From contig MCGO01000061.1 in assembly GCA_002104985.1 (NCBI GenBank), positions 62,001-126,000 on the forward strand: a stretch of 64,000 nucleotides of DNA. The letters run 5' to 3'. The translations under genes were made by a program, and so were the position numbers. The notes under the pieces are model-generated. The model made no database searches. It was not told the origin of the DNA and saw only the letters and a list, made by a program, of their open reading frames with translations. Position 1 is the first letter of the stretch. Every line of letters begins with the position of its first letter. This DNA comes from Rhizoclosmatium globosum (lineage: Eukaryota > Chytridiomycota > Chytridiomycetes > Chytridiales > Chytriomycetaceae). Below, piece after piece: positions 47,440 to 64,000 of the stretch.

Positions 47440-50106
47440 TTATTGGTTGTTAATCACTTGTTGCACAAAATCGTTGTATGCTTCTACAAATTTAGTACCA
47501 AAAAAACGAAAGGCGAAGTCACTTTGTAAGTTAACGCAAATGATATGACCAGTCCCAGCTGGACCAGATCGGAACTCACTTTTCATGGCGGGAGCAATGT
47601 CAGGTAACTCAAAGCGCATATGAACAAAACGAAGGTTTTGTACTTCGGAAAAACATTCTGAATGAACCAACTGTTGGCTTTTATACCATGCCTCAGGTTT
47701 CATAGTCTTATTTTTTCCCGAGATTCTTCAGCAGCAACGTACATTGTTGACAGAGAATTGCGCGTTGATGTTGTCTTAATGTGACAAGAAAAGACAGAAT
47801 AACGGAGGTCAGGCCCTGCATTTACAGCAGGGAGTACAACGTAAGGAAATGAAGGATTGCATAGCTGCTGAAGAAATGTATCACCATCTTTCTCTCTGCG
47901 ACAATCAAGGATTCCCACCGGTTTTTGAATATTCATGTCGTTCACCCATTGGGGCAAAAGTGCCCTCAGCTGCGGTTCTTGCCACCATGCTTGCATAAAT
48001 CGAACTGAAATAATGAGTTCCATCCAATGTCCACGCTCTTGAGGAGTTAAATTCAGTGGGGTCAGAGGAGCAAATATTTGGTTTGCAAAGTACATTTGCA
48101 GAGCTTCTGGATCCGTGTTTGATAGGAAATTCATGGCGGCGGAAAGAACAATAGGTTCAGCCATGGACGCCTTCCAAGCTTCATGATTAAAATCCACCAT
48201 CACCAAACTAGTGGAAACCAGGTCCAAATCCTCCTTAAAAGGTATGCTGGAACCGTTTCCAAAGTATTCCAGAAACAAGTTTTTTTGAATTGAAAGTGAC
48301 GTCGTGGTCACCAATAATTGGCTCAATAACATCAGAGCACCGCTCTTTCCAAAAGTAATAAGGCGATGTGTGCAAGACTGAAGAGCCAAAGTCTGTTGTC
48401 ATCTCACGGCGGTACAGATCAAAAGACTGTTCAACATTATTTGACAGAATAAGTTTGCTGAGGAAGGAAGTGAAGAATCGAGGACGGCCTTGTAAGAATT
48501 GCGAAATAGTTTCGAATTCATTTCGATATTGTTGGAATACTTTGTCTTGAATCCACTTTGAACACAGAGAATATATCTGGGAAGGATTGAGGTACGTGAA
48601 TTTCGTGAAGACATGAATGTCTGACACGGATGGCTTCCACCCTGCAGCGGAAAATATCAAGTCCATGTTTCGTATTCTCATATGAGTTCCACACCAGATG
48701 GATTTCAGGCCAAAGTTGCTCACACATTCTGCCATGAATGAAAAGAGGGACCTTGGATATATGACCATGTTGTTTGAAATGAGGCGCTGGTCAGGTTTTG
48801 AAGAACGGTAATCAAATTTGAGAATAGTCAGAAGGTATTGTGACTCGTCGAAAATCACTCTTCCGTTGAATTTCCGCTTCATGGAATTAAACAGCTCAAG
48901 TACGATTTCGGCAGGAAACGTCGCAAATTGGGTATAAATGTCATCAAATATTAGCTGCGTTCGTCGGCTTTGTTGGAAACATAGCCACTCAAATTTTTGA
49001 AGGTTTGGATTGTGCTGAAGAAGTAAGCTTAGAACGAGCATGCGTGTGCCTATTAAGGCTCGGATACACTTCTTTGAGACACTTTCAAAGCGTTCCTGGT
49101 TAATTTCTGTCTTAATGATCGGTATTGTCGCTTCCAGTTGACTGATTAATGTCACGAGGTCGGCATCCTTTGTGCAATCAAAATAGATGCACCATTCGTG
49201 CCTTGCATAATCGAAACAAGTACGAGTTTTGCCACAACCACTGACCCCAATAAGGATAATAGTTTTTTGCTTGATGCTAATCAGTTCATCAACTGGCATC
49301 TTCACACCAATCGATACTTCGTCATCATATATCTCACTGGAGTAAAGCAGGTCGGGAACTCCGTCGACTCCTTGTATTTTGAGCGTCAGCATATTTGCAG
49401 GCTGATAAATTGCTTCAATTGACTCTTGTACTGTGAAAGCATACTTGTTCACACCATCTATCTGAACGCGAGCAGAAAGATGCTTAAGGGCCAATTCAAG
49501 ACTGATTGTACTTTGGCTAAATACAATTTCGTTGTTGCCTGTCAGTGAGGCCATGGAATTTGTTGGAGCTTTATAGCTCATTAGTAGAAGAAGCGAAACT
49601 GAAATTGTGCCTCACAAGGTTTGGTTGGAATCAGAACCAGCACATGATACAGTTCTTCAGGGAGCGATGAAGTAAAGAATGCAACTTTCTTCATTGAGTT
49701 CATAACCTGTTGTTTGCAGTGCTTTATCGTTAGGGAACGACGAGTGACTCTTCTGAAACAAACCAACCTTGAAGGTCAAACCATCTCCCCTCGAGAGACA
49801 CGCCCCAGGGGCCAGACGAAACATGGATGTACGATCTTCAGTCAGCTCTGGTGCTTTGAGATAAGCTTCAAGAGCGAAGAAGTCCCGACAAGTTCCAAGC
49901 TCTGATGCAGTCAACCCCCCTACTTCAACTTGTCCAATGCCTCCTCTGGAGAGCCGGACAAGAGTGAGTTCCACTGACTTTGAAATCTCTTTTTCAGAAC
50001 GTATGGCGCGCTTCAGGTCTCCAACTGTAAGCGATACGTCAAAGTCAATTGGAAATGGTGTGAGGTTGTCATCATTGGAGAGCACGCAGAAGATTTTTGA
50101 AATCAT
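47440..50106 (-). pseudogene. Crinkler (CRN)-type gene with P-loop NTPase, interrupted by several frameshifts
   Basis: The N-terminus (50106-49657) is a CRN header with ubiquitin-like fold: MISKIFCVLSNDD, FPIDFDVSLTVGDLKRAI. The HVLVLIP motif that ends such headers is present but in another frame. The next long frame (49581-48235) is a P-loop NTPase with GVSGCGKTRT (Walker A) and an RVIFDES strand, as in CRN-type NTPase-nuclease proteins. The C-terminal part (48389-47700 and 47703-47440) is in two further frames. The shifts near 48280 and 47720 are at A-runs (one base too many, then one too few). CRN proteins of oomycetes and chytrids are thought to act as effectors or in conflict. Whether this copy is dead or misassembled is open. 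Confidence 0.75.
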
Positions 50107-50468
50107 TTTTTTCTATTTATAGAAAAAAAATATAGTGCATCTGATGTGCAATCTAGCGGCCTCGTGCAACGCCTGTGGCAGACGCAATTGTCGAGCAACG
50201 CAGAAAGTTTCAACATTGGTTTGGTTTGATATTGAGTTACACAAGTGATATCGATTTGAACTTCTCAATCCATTCTGGACTCACAAGGCGATGCGCATAA
50301 TATTTCTCTTCTTTTTTTTCTTTTGGATGAGCTACAGGCGGAGTTGAGAAAGGCCGTTGGTTGTGCCGGCGTTGCTTACAACTTTGGGGATCACCACAAG
50401 CAGTTAACTTTCTTTGTGGTCTCTGTGGCTCTTTTCTCAAGAGAAAATGAGCGACGAAACAGCTTGGA

Positions 50469-50693
50469 ATGAAAAGTCACTGCAAAGGCGATTTGGACAT
50501 TCGCCAACTGTTCGCCAACAGGACCTCTGCACAATTTGTCAGAGCTATTTGGTTTCCACAAACCTATTGCAGAGACGACTGCAAGAACTGTGGATTAATG
50601 GGATACCGCTGTACTCATACTGCAGACAACGAAATATCGATTCTTCTCGATGCTAGTACTCTTTTTGGACAGTCATGTGACATCAATCAATAA
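50469..50693 (+). CDS. Small Cys-rich open frame in a dispersed repeat
   Basis: A 74-codon frame with CRDDCKNCGLMGYRC near the end, suggesting metal binding. The same stretch recurs, broken, at 21.1 kb, and similarity continues for about 300 bp into the noncoding 3' side. A second overlapping frame begins at ATG 50447. It may be a remnant of a mobile element gene. Function unknown. Confidence 0.35.
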   Translation: MKSHCKGDLDIRQLFANRTSAQFVRAIWFPQTYCRDDCKNCGLMGYRCTHTADNEISILLDASTLFGQSCDINQ

Positions 50694-50990
50694 AGCTCCA
50701 CATTCCACCTTTGCACTGAACCCAAAACTCCAAAACATCCTACATCCCTTAAACGGTGGCACATAAGAAGTCGAATCGCACGCCCAGAAATATGTACATT
50801 GCAAGTGACTCACTCGACAATTTATTCTTGCTTTGCACTGGACAGTGCGACTCGAGTTTTATTTAATTTTGAATACAGCCTTTAACCGCTTTTTAATACA
50901 GTGCTCTCGACGGCGCAATCTAATAAGAAGTCTTCAGAATATATGAAACCGGTTTTCTTGCAACACTTGCTGCTAGGATATCAGAAGCTT
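50560..50990 (+). repeat. Dispersed repeat, better-preserved copy
   Basis: Partner of 21050-21460. It covers the end of the small Cys-rich frame and the 3' noncoding part (TGCACTGAACCCAA, GAATACAGCCTTTAACCGC, CAGTGCTCTCGACGGCGC). Confidence 0.75.
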
Positions 50991-52201
50991 CGGTTGATCG
51001 GATCAAAGCAAACCTATCATATGGTGAAGAAACGCACTTGCCGATTCTAGCGCCGCTCTTGCTGCTACAAGAGCTGTCGTTGACTTCTCCAGATCTACCC
51101 TTCCTCCTTCAATTCTACATCTCTTACCAAAAATCCAGGTTCAGACCATTTCCATTGACTATTGACATCCTTCCATTCCCTAATTTCGTTCTATCATACG
51201 AGACAGCCGCTTCGACTGCTGCTTCTGCGTGACCAACTCCTTGCTGTGCGATTTGGAGGCGTTCCATTACCAGATTTTTATGATGAAATCGCTGCCTCTC
51301 CATTACTGCCCAAACCCATCTCAAAACAAAACTGAAAGAAATCATTCGGTATCTGGGGACAAGGCCAGTCGAACCCGTTCGATGTCAAGAATTGCTGTTT
51401 CGTTGTATGACGAATGTCTTAGATTTTTGATTGATTTGTTTGACTACTTTATCCCTTCTACTTCCTTTTTGAGTCCGGACATTCACAGAAATTCCTCACT
51501 ACTGTTTCTCCCACCTTTGCCCAAAACCCCGAAACGCGTTGCTTTCCTCATTCTCTTTAGCCGCGTCATCATCCATTCATCAGGTGCGCATCTTTATTAT
51601 AAAGAAGGCATAAAGAATGAGAGAACTAACTGTCTCCTTCTCTGTTAAACCTTCCAAACCTCCTGTCAACAAACACTACCTCCGACCCTGTCCATCGCCG
51701 ATTCTCCGCTCCTTCATCAACTCTATTCAATCAAACCCTCACTCGCACAGATTATTAGAATCATCTAGAACTTATCCGTTGTTTGCCTCTTTTTCCTGAG
51801 GTGAGAGCCTATGTCACCCGTCAACCTCAGGAAGAAATTTGCCCTTCCTCGTGGCCTTGTACTGCATAAATGGAAGCTGAATGTGGTTTATGCGAAGGCT
51901 GAGATTGCATTCGCGGATCTTGCGTCGTTAAACGTTGTTGTTTTTAACCTTAATCGTTATAGACCTTGCATCCGCACTGCTCGCGTCTGATATTCTATTT
52001 TGCTTTCAGTTTTATTTGGCTTGAAAAAATGTATGTGCTCTAATATGCTTACGCCCTTTTGAATGACCATATTCTGACGTGTATTTATTATCAGCCTATC
52101 TGTATTTTACCTTCACGTCCTATTCTTCCGCCAATTCGTACGTTTGATAAATCCTTTCTGCTTTTAAGTCTAATTTGATTGCGCGGTCAGTGCTGAACGC
52201 G
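50991..52201. other. Intergenic with decayed frames; no supported gene
   Basis: Between 51000 and 51700 protein-like stretches occur in shifting frames (e.g. VRFGGVPLPDFYDEI about 51246-51300), as if a gene had decayed. I cannot name it. From 51800 to 52200 the sequence is T-rich and likely the 5' region of the cyclin gene. Confidence 0.35.
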
Positions 52202-53988
52202 ATGATGTCTGGTCCTACCCCTCCTACTGGCACTCCAGAAGCATGCAAGTTCAAGACGGAGATCCCTCTTCATAAGGCTAAAGCTTATGCATATGGAAAT
52301 GTGAGTGGATTGCAGAAATTAATTTCGATGTTTTTCCAACATATTCCATCCTTCCAGGCAAGGTTGACTCCGAGTGAAGACACCATGCCTTCTGCTGTTG
52401 ATCTCTGTGAGTTATTACCTATTGCCTTTGAATTAAACTGATTATTCCGTTGATTTTAAGCGTTGTACGCGGACGAAGACGATAATCTTGAAGCCGAACG
52501 AGACAAACTCCTCTTTGACACCAAGAACGCTAAATCTGTACCTCTCGCACAACTCCCAATGCCCTTAGTTGACTCGACTTTCGGTTCCAATATGAACAAC
52601 AGCGCGTTTGTTTTCAGACATCCAGTGACTCCAATCAACTCCGACCCGATGTTTGGATCTCCCAGCACACCCACATTTGAATCGCGTTCGAACTCTCCTG
52701 CCGTCTTTGATAACCGCTGCGTGACTCCGTCTGCCAACTTGGCGTGCGAAGAAGCGACCAGACGAATGAATGAGAAGATGGCTGAACGTCCCGATCGCAA
52801 GTTGCATGCTGAATTATTGACTTCGCTTAGTTATGTGAGCAGTTTTGATATTTAACTCCATTAGAAGTCCCCACTAAATTGCTTTCTAGGAGAAAAATCC
52901 GGAGTTGGGTCGGCTCATCAAGAGAATTGAACGGCTGCAGGATTCTGAAGACGAATTCAAAACCTTTGCATCACCTTCATGTGGGAACCCTGAAATTGAC
53001 GAGCCGTCGCTCATGATTGAGTGTTCTTTCATTGGAGAAGTACATTACATTAATCGATGGCTTAGTTATTCACTCATGCTTCCATTTTGGTATAGGTTTG
53101 CACCTATTTGGAGTTTAGCAGAAAAACCTACCACTCAGCTATTGCTATGCTTCATTACTTCCTCTCAAAATTCCAAAACCTTCAGCTTGAGCATTTTCAG
53201 GCTTTGGGTGCCGCCATGGTTTTGATTGCAGCTAAAATTGAGGTTACGCTCGTTGTCAAACTTATTTTGTATTTCTAACTGATACTATAGGAAACGGATT
53301 TGGTGACTGTTGAGAATGTTGCGTATTGGTCCGAAAGACCCGAGGAGGATTGCAACCTGATGATTCTTTTTGAGAACCATTTTATGTGCGGTGTAAGTAG
53401 TTTCAATCTGCTTGTGTTGCGAAGTGACAGATACTGATGTGGTGTACTAGTTCGACGGATCAGTTCCTCTCACAATTGTAACTACATATGAATGGTTCAT
53501 GATGTATCATCAGCTTTATGCCCATTCCCAAATATCTTACAACACAAGCAACATGCCTATAGACGATGATGTCTTACGCGACATGGACATTGTTATAATT
53601 GAGTCAGCGTTTTCTCGTTACAGCTATAGCTTATTGGCGGCTGCATTGTTCAGGAAAGTTTGTAGCGGCAATGACGGTTTGTTTTGATTATATAATGCTC
53701 AACCTCTTAGCATAAAGTTTAGTGTGCTTCAGCCGTTGTACTGGATACAAAAAGTCCCAAGTTGCGAACGTCGAGTTACTTATCGAAGATTTCCGTATTA
53801 AATGGAAAGTTGGAAGTTTGATGAATGGTACAGATACAATGGAAACTGACGAACCACAAGAAGAACGTCCATGGAATCAACCACCTTTGGCTCTCACTGT
53901 GGATGAATTGGTATGTTGCTTGTAGATCTCAGCTCCGTTCTTAATCAGTACTTTACAGCTGAGTCACTGGAACAAGGAGGAAGCGTAG
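52202..53988 (+). CDS. Cyclin, cyclin E-like (G1/S type)
   Basis: About nine exons. The N-terminal region is Ser/Thr-Pro rich (HPVTPINSDP, GSPSTPTFES), as expected for CDK or degradation signals. The cyclin box reads FIGE|VCTYLEFSRKTYHSAI, then LQLEHFQALGAAMVLIAAKIE|ETDLVTVENVAYW. The C-terminal fold contains PLTIVTTYEWFMMYHQLY and SRYSYSLLAAALF, which resembles the second cyclin fold of cyclin E (LSPLTIVSW-type). It ends DELLSHWNKEEA. It would bind and activate a CDK. Exon joints near 53680-53760 are uncertain. Assignment to E type rather than a generic G1 cyclin is tentative. Confidence 0.8.
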
Positions 53989-54198
53989 TCACTGGTTTTG
54001 AAGTTGGGATTTGTTGTGGATTGCGGGTATAGGGACTGCGTATACTTTTGGCAGGAGTTTATGTTTATTCTTTGACTGTTGTGGTTGTTAGTTTTCTTCT
54101 TTGTTGGAAAATGAGCTCTTGTTACTTTGTTGACAGCCTCACTTGAAATTGTCAGCAACCTCCAAAGAGACCCAATCTAGCTCATCGATTCTAAGTGA

Positions 54199-59107
<4,909 letters not shown>

Positions 59108-59161
59108 AATAGCCTTGTGTCGCTTTGAAGGTATTCTCTTTTTGTCCGAACCAACAAGAAA

Positions 59162-60581
59162 ATGACCCACTCAACATCGACGCGATCGCTGACATCAGTT
59201 GGATCCGGCACACTGGAAAGCGCCGAGTTGGCGTTTCCTCTGAGTGAGTTTTGCGGGTTTAATGGCGAGGGAGTTGGCTTTAGGGACGCAGCACCGAGGG
59301 TTTCTAGGGTTCCCAGGGTTGCGAGGGCACCTTCCAGGCCTAGCAGACCACCTAGCAGACCACCTAGTGCGAGACCAGTCAGTCGGGCCACAGCGACTTC
59401 AACCAGACAAGACCATCTTCAACTTCAACTTCAACTCGAACAAGAAATCACTTCATCAAAATCGCCCTTTGCAAAACAACCTTCGTCAAACGCGACAACT
59501 CGATCTTCTCCGCCAAAGCCACTTTCTCAAAAACACCAACGCCCAAACTCAGACGCACGAATCATCAACGGCCCAAACGACTTGAAGGTTCGCGCGGCCT
59601 CCCGGGCTTCAAAGGCGGCTTCTTCCATCGCGAACAACAGTAACCATCACCGATCTGTGGCTGGAAACCTGAAACCAGCAACTCACACCAACAAACCAGC
59701 TTCACACGCGACTGTACCCCAGCCTACAACCCACAAACACAGACAGACTCAACACCCACCCTCCTTTGTCGTCAGACACGTCAACGAGAGTGAAGTATTC
59801 CCGGATGAACTCGAGAAACCGCTGATTGGCGCTCCCGTTCCAATCACTTCATCAAAGAAGTTTATGAAGAAACGTCCCAAATCGTCACTCAAGAATGCGA
59901 CAGACGGTGGTGTTAACGATCTGGATCAGAAACAAGCTACATCGAACGACCAAGAAAATACGGGTCCCATCAGTTGAGTCTCTATTTGACGTTTCACATG
60001 ATACTAATTTCAGAAAAATAGATCTCAACCTGCCCCCACAAATACTCTCGAAGCTGAACAAATTCACGCACGAGAAATCAAATATCCTACGAGCTATCCA
60101 ACGCCTCAAGACACAATACGCACGAACTATAGGATCACCATTCCGTCGCACCCCTATCCCACACTCCCCAACTCGCTTTACATCCGTAACAGTTGAATCC
60201 CCATCTGTAAAACCCACAGTTTTTGCAACCTCTGTCCGTCCTCCAAGTCCTTTGAAACTGCACCGCCGCACAAAGAGCCCAGGCTCCTACATCCCCATCA
60301 TTTCTCCCACCCGTTCCTTGAGATCACCCATGCGGAAGAACGCCAACTCTCCAACGAAGAAATCGCCCTCAAAACTCGCATCTCTTCGATACGCAAATGC
60401 ATATGCTCTACAAGACGCTGATGTGTCCGACAAAGTCCCATTCGTGCCTAGCTTGATTCGGGACATCAAACGAGCGTTTCCTCCGTTGGAACCGGAAGAG
60501 AATCCGCGACGGAAGCGGTTCAAGGTTGAATTGCAGAAGGCTTGGACACGGAATTTGGAGTTGGGATTGGCTGATTACTGA
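59162..60581 (+). CDS. Basic Ser/Pro-rich protein, unknown
   Basis: Two exons joined at about 59965/60015 (G|GT donor, TTTCAG acceptor) give about 455 aa. It has low-complexity Arg/Ser/Pro repeats (PSRPPSRPPSARP), then a helical patch (QILSKLNKFTHEKSNIL) and a C-terminal segment (VPSLIRDIKRAFPPLEPEENPRR, then KRFKVELQKAWTRN). Its position next to ROCK and its charge suggest a cytoskeletal or nuclear protein, but I do not recognise it. Confidence 0.65.
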
Positions 60582-60787
60582 TTCTTACTGTCATAAAATA
60601 CAAATAAATAAGTGGATTTGAGTAGAAAGTAAAGAAACGAGTTGGTTACATAATGGATCAGCTGACTTTGACGGGCGGGATCGGAATCAACCGGAAGTGG
60701 CACACTGAGAACCTTGTTCCGATTTTCAATCTGGGTTCCATGAGTTTTCCCCTCCAACAAAGTTAGAGCAAATCAAACAGCCATCTA

Positions 60788-62200
60788 ATGAGCCCTACTG
60801 TGACCCTTACTGAAACAGAAACGATAACCCAATTTGAGGGCGACAAGATTGATCCGAAAATAGAAAGTCTGATGGGTCTCTTCACGCACAACCACCTCAC
60901 TTCAAGTTTGGATGCCGCCAGTGCAACAACAACCACCACCCACAAACTGGGTCTCAATCGAATGACCAGTCCAATGGTTCCATCGTCGCTCCTTCGATCC
61001 AGTTCTGAATTCTCTGAAACTGGTTCGCACAATCTGTTGCATCACCACCACCTTCAGTCAAGTCCCTTGTCGTCTCTTGCTCCGGACCTTCCTCTTCGTT
61101 CTCCTTCGTCTCAAACTATCTCAAAAAAGGTGTCGTCAGGAAGAGTATCCTCACTGAGAGACCCGTCTCCATCAGCATCACCCTCAGCCTCGACTGGAAC
61201 GACTGCCAAAGACACAACTGCTTCAAAGGTTCAACCACAGCCAACTACTACTCAAACTACCCCAAACCATCCGGTATTCTCCTGAGTATCCTCCTGTTCC
61301 GTAAAGTCCTTCTCCTGAACGACGGACGCGATAAGGTAACACCCCTTCCTCGAGCCTATCACCCACTCTATTTCTAACTCTCAACATCACATAAAAGTCC
61401 CTCAAAGTCCTCCAATACACTGCAAAAGTCCTTCTCTGGGTCCGCTTCCTCTCCCTCCAACCCCTGACCCATCAACATCAAAAACCCTCACATCCCTCAT
61501 CCCACACATCTCGCTCGCTCGTAAACTCGTCCGCCTCGGAAACTTCCTCGGTCCTTTCGAATACCTCACAACATCAACCCTCTCTCCTGCATCCATCTTC
61601 TCGTTCCTCTCAAGCGTCAACGGTCTTCTCACGGGTATCGCAGACGACACTGCGACGCTTGGGAAACTGAATATTGTCCATCCTGCGAAAGTGTACCAGA
61701 CGTGGGCGGATAGGTTCTGGTGGATTGGCATTCTGTTTGATTGGAACGAGACTGTCGCGAAATACCATGATGCGTCGAGGAGGTATCGGTTGTTGGAAGA
61801 GAATAAGAGGGTGTTGGGGTTGCAGCTGGAACAGAGTTTGAGTGGGGCTATGGTGAAAGTGAGTCAACTGCATGTGGATGGGGATGGTGGTGTTTCGGTG
61901 GATGGAGGGATTGGGCATGATGTTGTGCGTGGGTTGATTGGGAAGGCAGATGTCAAGTTGGAGGCGACAGAAAAGGAATTGCTGGGGTACAAGCTTGTAC
62001 TTAGCAAACTTGTAGCGGATTTCTTGTTTTGCTCGTTTGATGTGTTTGGGGTTGTGACTAAGGTGGAACGAATGGGTGGGCTCAAAGCAGGAGGAAGAGT
62101 CATGGCAACTGCATCGCAACTGCAAAAGCTTCAAGATGTTGCGGGTTTGACTGCTGCTATTTTGGGAACATATAAGTTGTACTTGGGGCAAAAGCTGTAA
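60788..62200 (+). CDS. PEX11-family peroxisomal membrane protein, with one apparent frameshift
   Basis: PEX11 elongates and divides peroxisomes. The C-terminal part is clear: LLNDGRDK|SLKVLQYTAK, ISLARKLVRLGNF, WADRFWWIGILFDW, and a last helix ending in LGTYKLYLGQKL. A Ser/Thr-rich N-terminal extension of about 160 residues from ATG 60788 is open but in a different frame from LLSILLFRKVLLLNDG. The change lies at 61255-61275, next to CCCC and AAA runs, and needs one extra base; no intron fits. The 61336-61398 intron is normal. PEX11 proteins are usually 230-280 aa, so the long N-tail could also be a separate or mispredicted part. Confidence 0.8.
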
Positions 62201-62324
62201 ATTTTTTTGGCAATAATGCATTATCAATTTCTTTCCTTGGTCTAATATTTATCAATGAAATCATTCAAGACATACTTTTATTCAATGGTATAAATGCAAA
62301 TTAACCCAGCACCTTCTCCACTCA

Positions 62325-64000
62325 TCACTTTCCAGCCCAACCATTCCTCAAAGCTCCAATCATTTCCCCCATATAATCTTGATCAATCTCCCACGCCATG
62401 ACCCCTCCCAATCCCTGCTTCTTAGCCCACCCAGCCTTCGCTTTAATACTTGTCGGGTCATCATACATAATCACAGTCGGAGCCCCACGATAACTTGGAT
62501 GATACAACGTGGCTCCTTCCGCATACTTGAAATACCGCCTCGTCCATCCATTACTCGCCGTACTCGGTCCGCCAGCAAGCGGAGCATTCAGCTGTGTGAA
62601 CCCAGCATTCCCACTTCTCGAATCACCCCGCAAATTCATGTACATCCAGACTGTGGAATGTGCTTGATTCCCACACGCATCAGGATACGTCATCACGTCT
62701 AAAACGTCGCCGATAATTGGCGCGCACTCTCCACTGGATTGTTTGACGCCTGCACAGGGCTGGTAGAGACCATTTAGAGGTGGGTTTGGAGAGACTTGCC
62801 AGCTACGGCCGTAAAACGATAAGCCAACGACGATTTGCTTTTTGGGGATTTTCAAGGCCATGTAGGTTTTGATTGCGGAGGAGATGCTGTACACAGGGCC
62901 GTTTGCTTTCGGTTGGGACGGGTCCTTTTTGGAAGGCGCGTTTAGATTTGAGTTCCAGTCTGTGTATGGGCTCCAGGATCCTGTTGATTGTTTTTGAATA
63001 TTGTGTTGGTGATTTGTCAAACCACATACCATAAAAGTCATACGCCATAACTTGGAAATACGACACATATTTCGCATACAACGGCAGATAATTCGTCCCA
63101 TTCACAACATACCGCGAAACATCCACACTAACAGCAAGACTAATCGCCCTCTTCGACCCAAGTTCCCCCCGTAACGCCTGCAACAACTTCAAATAATTCA
63201 CAGGATCCTCTCCGCTCACAGTATTACACTCCAAACCCTTCCCCCTCGGATACTCCCAATCAATATCAACACCATCAAATCCATTCGAATCAATATACCC
63301 CCGAACAGCCTTCACAAACGTATCCCTTGCCGCCGCATTCCCCGCAATCGTACTGAAATCTTTACTCCCGCTCCACCCACCAACACTCACCATCGTCCTC
63401 AAATTCGGATACTTCATCCGCACAGCCCCATTCAATACAGGTATATGGATCCCATCCGCATACGCGTCAAACGACGTAACACTCCCATCTGGAAGCGGCT
63501 TCAAAAACGCGTAGTTTATCGCACTGAACCCCGACAAATCAAGTTTATCCAAATTGTTCTGTGGACGCGAGTACCCCGCCCAGTTCGCCCAGTACCCTAC
63601 GACCCGGGTGTTGTGTAAGGACGGGGCGTGAGGCTTGTGGCGTCGCATGGGCCGAGGGATGTCCAGTCTGTGCTTTGGGTGGGTGATGATGTGGTGTAGT
63701 ATTTGGATTGATAGTTTGTTGAGTTTAGGCTGACGATTGTTCCCCCTGTGTATGTTGTTCCTGGTTGGTAAAGTGGGAAGCAAGGGGCGACGCCTGCGGG
63801 GAGGATTTGGGGAGGGATTGGGAGGGTTGTGCCGTTGCAAGCGCCGGTGAAGTATTGGTTCCATGTAAGGGCCTCTGTTGTGAAGTAGACACATTGGTAG
63901 GTTATGTCGTTGACGCATTCGGTTGAGCCTTCGATTGAGCATGGGGATCCTTCGTATGCTGTGATAATTGAGTGATGGAATAAGGGTTTGTATGGACTCA
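62325..64000 (-). CDS. GH18 chitinase with N-terminal chitin-binding module; 5' end outside window; one apparent frameshift
   Basis: Secreted-type chitinase. The catalytic motif DGVDIDWEYP (D-x-x-D-x-D-x-E) is intact. Flanking GH18 strands are VVGYWANWAG, MVSVGGWSG, QVMAYDFYG|SWSPYTDW (joined across a 47-nt intron) and GGVMAWEIDQDY. Upstream, a second frame reads YQPGTTYTGGTIVSLN, then WTSLGPC, a CBM5/12-like chitin-binding module, and before that a Cys-rich ECVNDITYQCVYF segment. Module and catalytic domain are in different frames. The shift is at CCCGGG near 63600, where one C seems to be missing. The first visible exon starts at 63958 after an acceptor; signal peptide and start lie beyond the edge. 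Likely wall remodelling or chitin nutrition. Confidence 0.88.

Noticed and set aside
48270..48295. Programmed frameshift at the A-run in the CRN-type locus
   Set aside because: The shift needed is +1 (or -2) and does not fit a standard -1 slippery heptamer reading; with other breaks in the same locus, indel or error is simpler.
50237..50440. Minus-strand frame ending in SPEWIEKFKSISLV as a gene
   Set aside because: No ATG start, no upstream exon found and no family; possibly a remnant but not supportable.

Overview
The window looks like nuclear DNA of an early-diverging, zoosporic (chytrid-like) fungus. The genes are eukaryotic and split by many short GT-AG introns, mostly 45-65 nt and a few near 35 nt. 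The gene set mixes fungal genes (class V myosin, Pif1 helicase, Grx5, PEX11, GH18 chitinase, a fungal-type homeobox factor) with genes that are missing or divergent in yeasts and moulds but common in chytrids and animals (TPX2, a ROCK-type kinase with a split PH domain, a cyclin E-like cyclin). A Crinkler (CRN)-type locus and an F-box-like ankyrin protein also fit a chytrid. The species is not named; this is inference from gene content.

Layout. 1-8.9 kb: 3' part of a class V myosin (+), then a minus-strand gene that splices into one protein with ankyrin repeats, a DysF domain, a FYVE finger and a RING finger, and a small uncertain gene. 8.97-10.75 kb: twelve copies of a 73-bp minisatellite, a (CA)n tract and tRNA-Gln. 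10.9-18.7 kb (-): NIPA-like magnesium transporter, mitochondrial monothiol glutaredoxin, ankyrin protein with an in-frame UGA, homeobox factor, a relic exon and a small CxxC protein. 19.4-21.7 kb: a repeat region with a promoter-like block (P1), three related repeat modules (A1, A2, B1), a dispersed repeat, tRNA-iMet and tRNA-Cys. 22-27.6 kb (-): PIF1 helicase, a protein made of four duplicated exons, and a secreted bulb-lectin-like protein. 27.9-32.9 kb (+): a tandem DsbA/HCCA-isomerase-type protein and a MARK/KIN1-type kinase. 32.9-40.9 kb: three paralogous lysophospholipid acyltransferase genes (-), broken up by a four-TM gene (+) and a second repeat region (A3, P2, C, B2, B3). 41-51 kb: a duplicated coiled-coil gene (one copy broken), TPX2 (+), a broken CRN/P-loop NTPase locus (-) and a repeat-associated small ORF. 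52-64 kb: cyclin (+), ROCK-like kinase (+), an unknown basic protein (+), PEX11 (+) and a chitinase (-) running off the end.

Several genes fall under shared themes: actomyosin and polarity (myosin V, ROCK, MARK/KIN1), mitosis and cell cycle (TPX2, cyclin), PI3P/endosome and membrane lipid (FYVE-DysF-RING, acyltransferases), and peroxisome (PEX11). There is no operon-like organisation.

The least explained material is the pair of repeat loci near 20 kb and 36 kb. Each has a CCAAT/TATA-like block followed by three modules; most modules carry a conserved hairpin whose stem changes keep pairing. The four-exon repeat protein and the ANK-DysF-FYVE-RING fusion are the other main novelties. Four otherwise well-conserved genes carry single-base frameshifts at or beside short homopolymers, so assembly error must be excluded before any of them is called a pseudogene.
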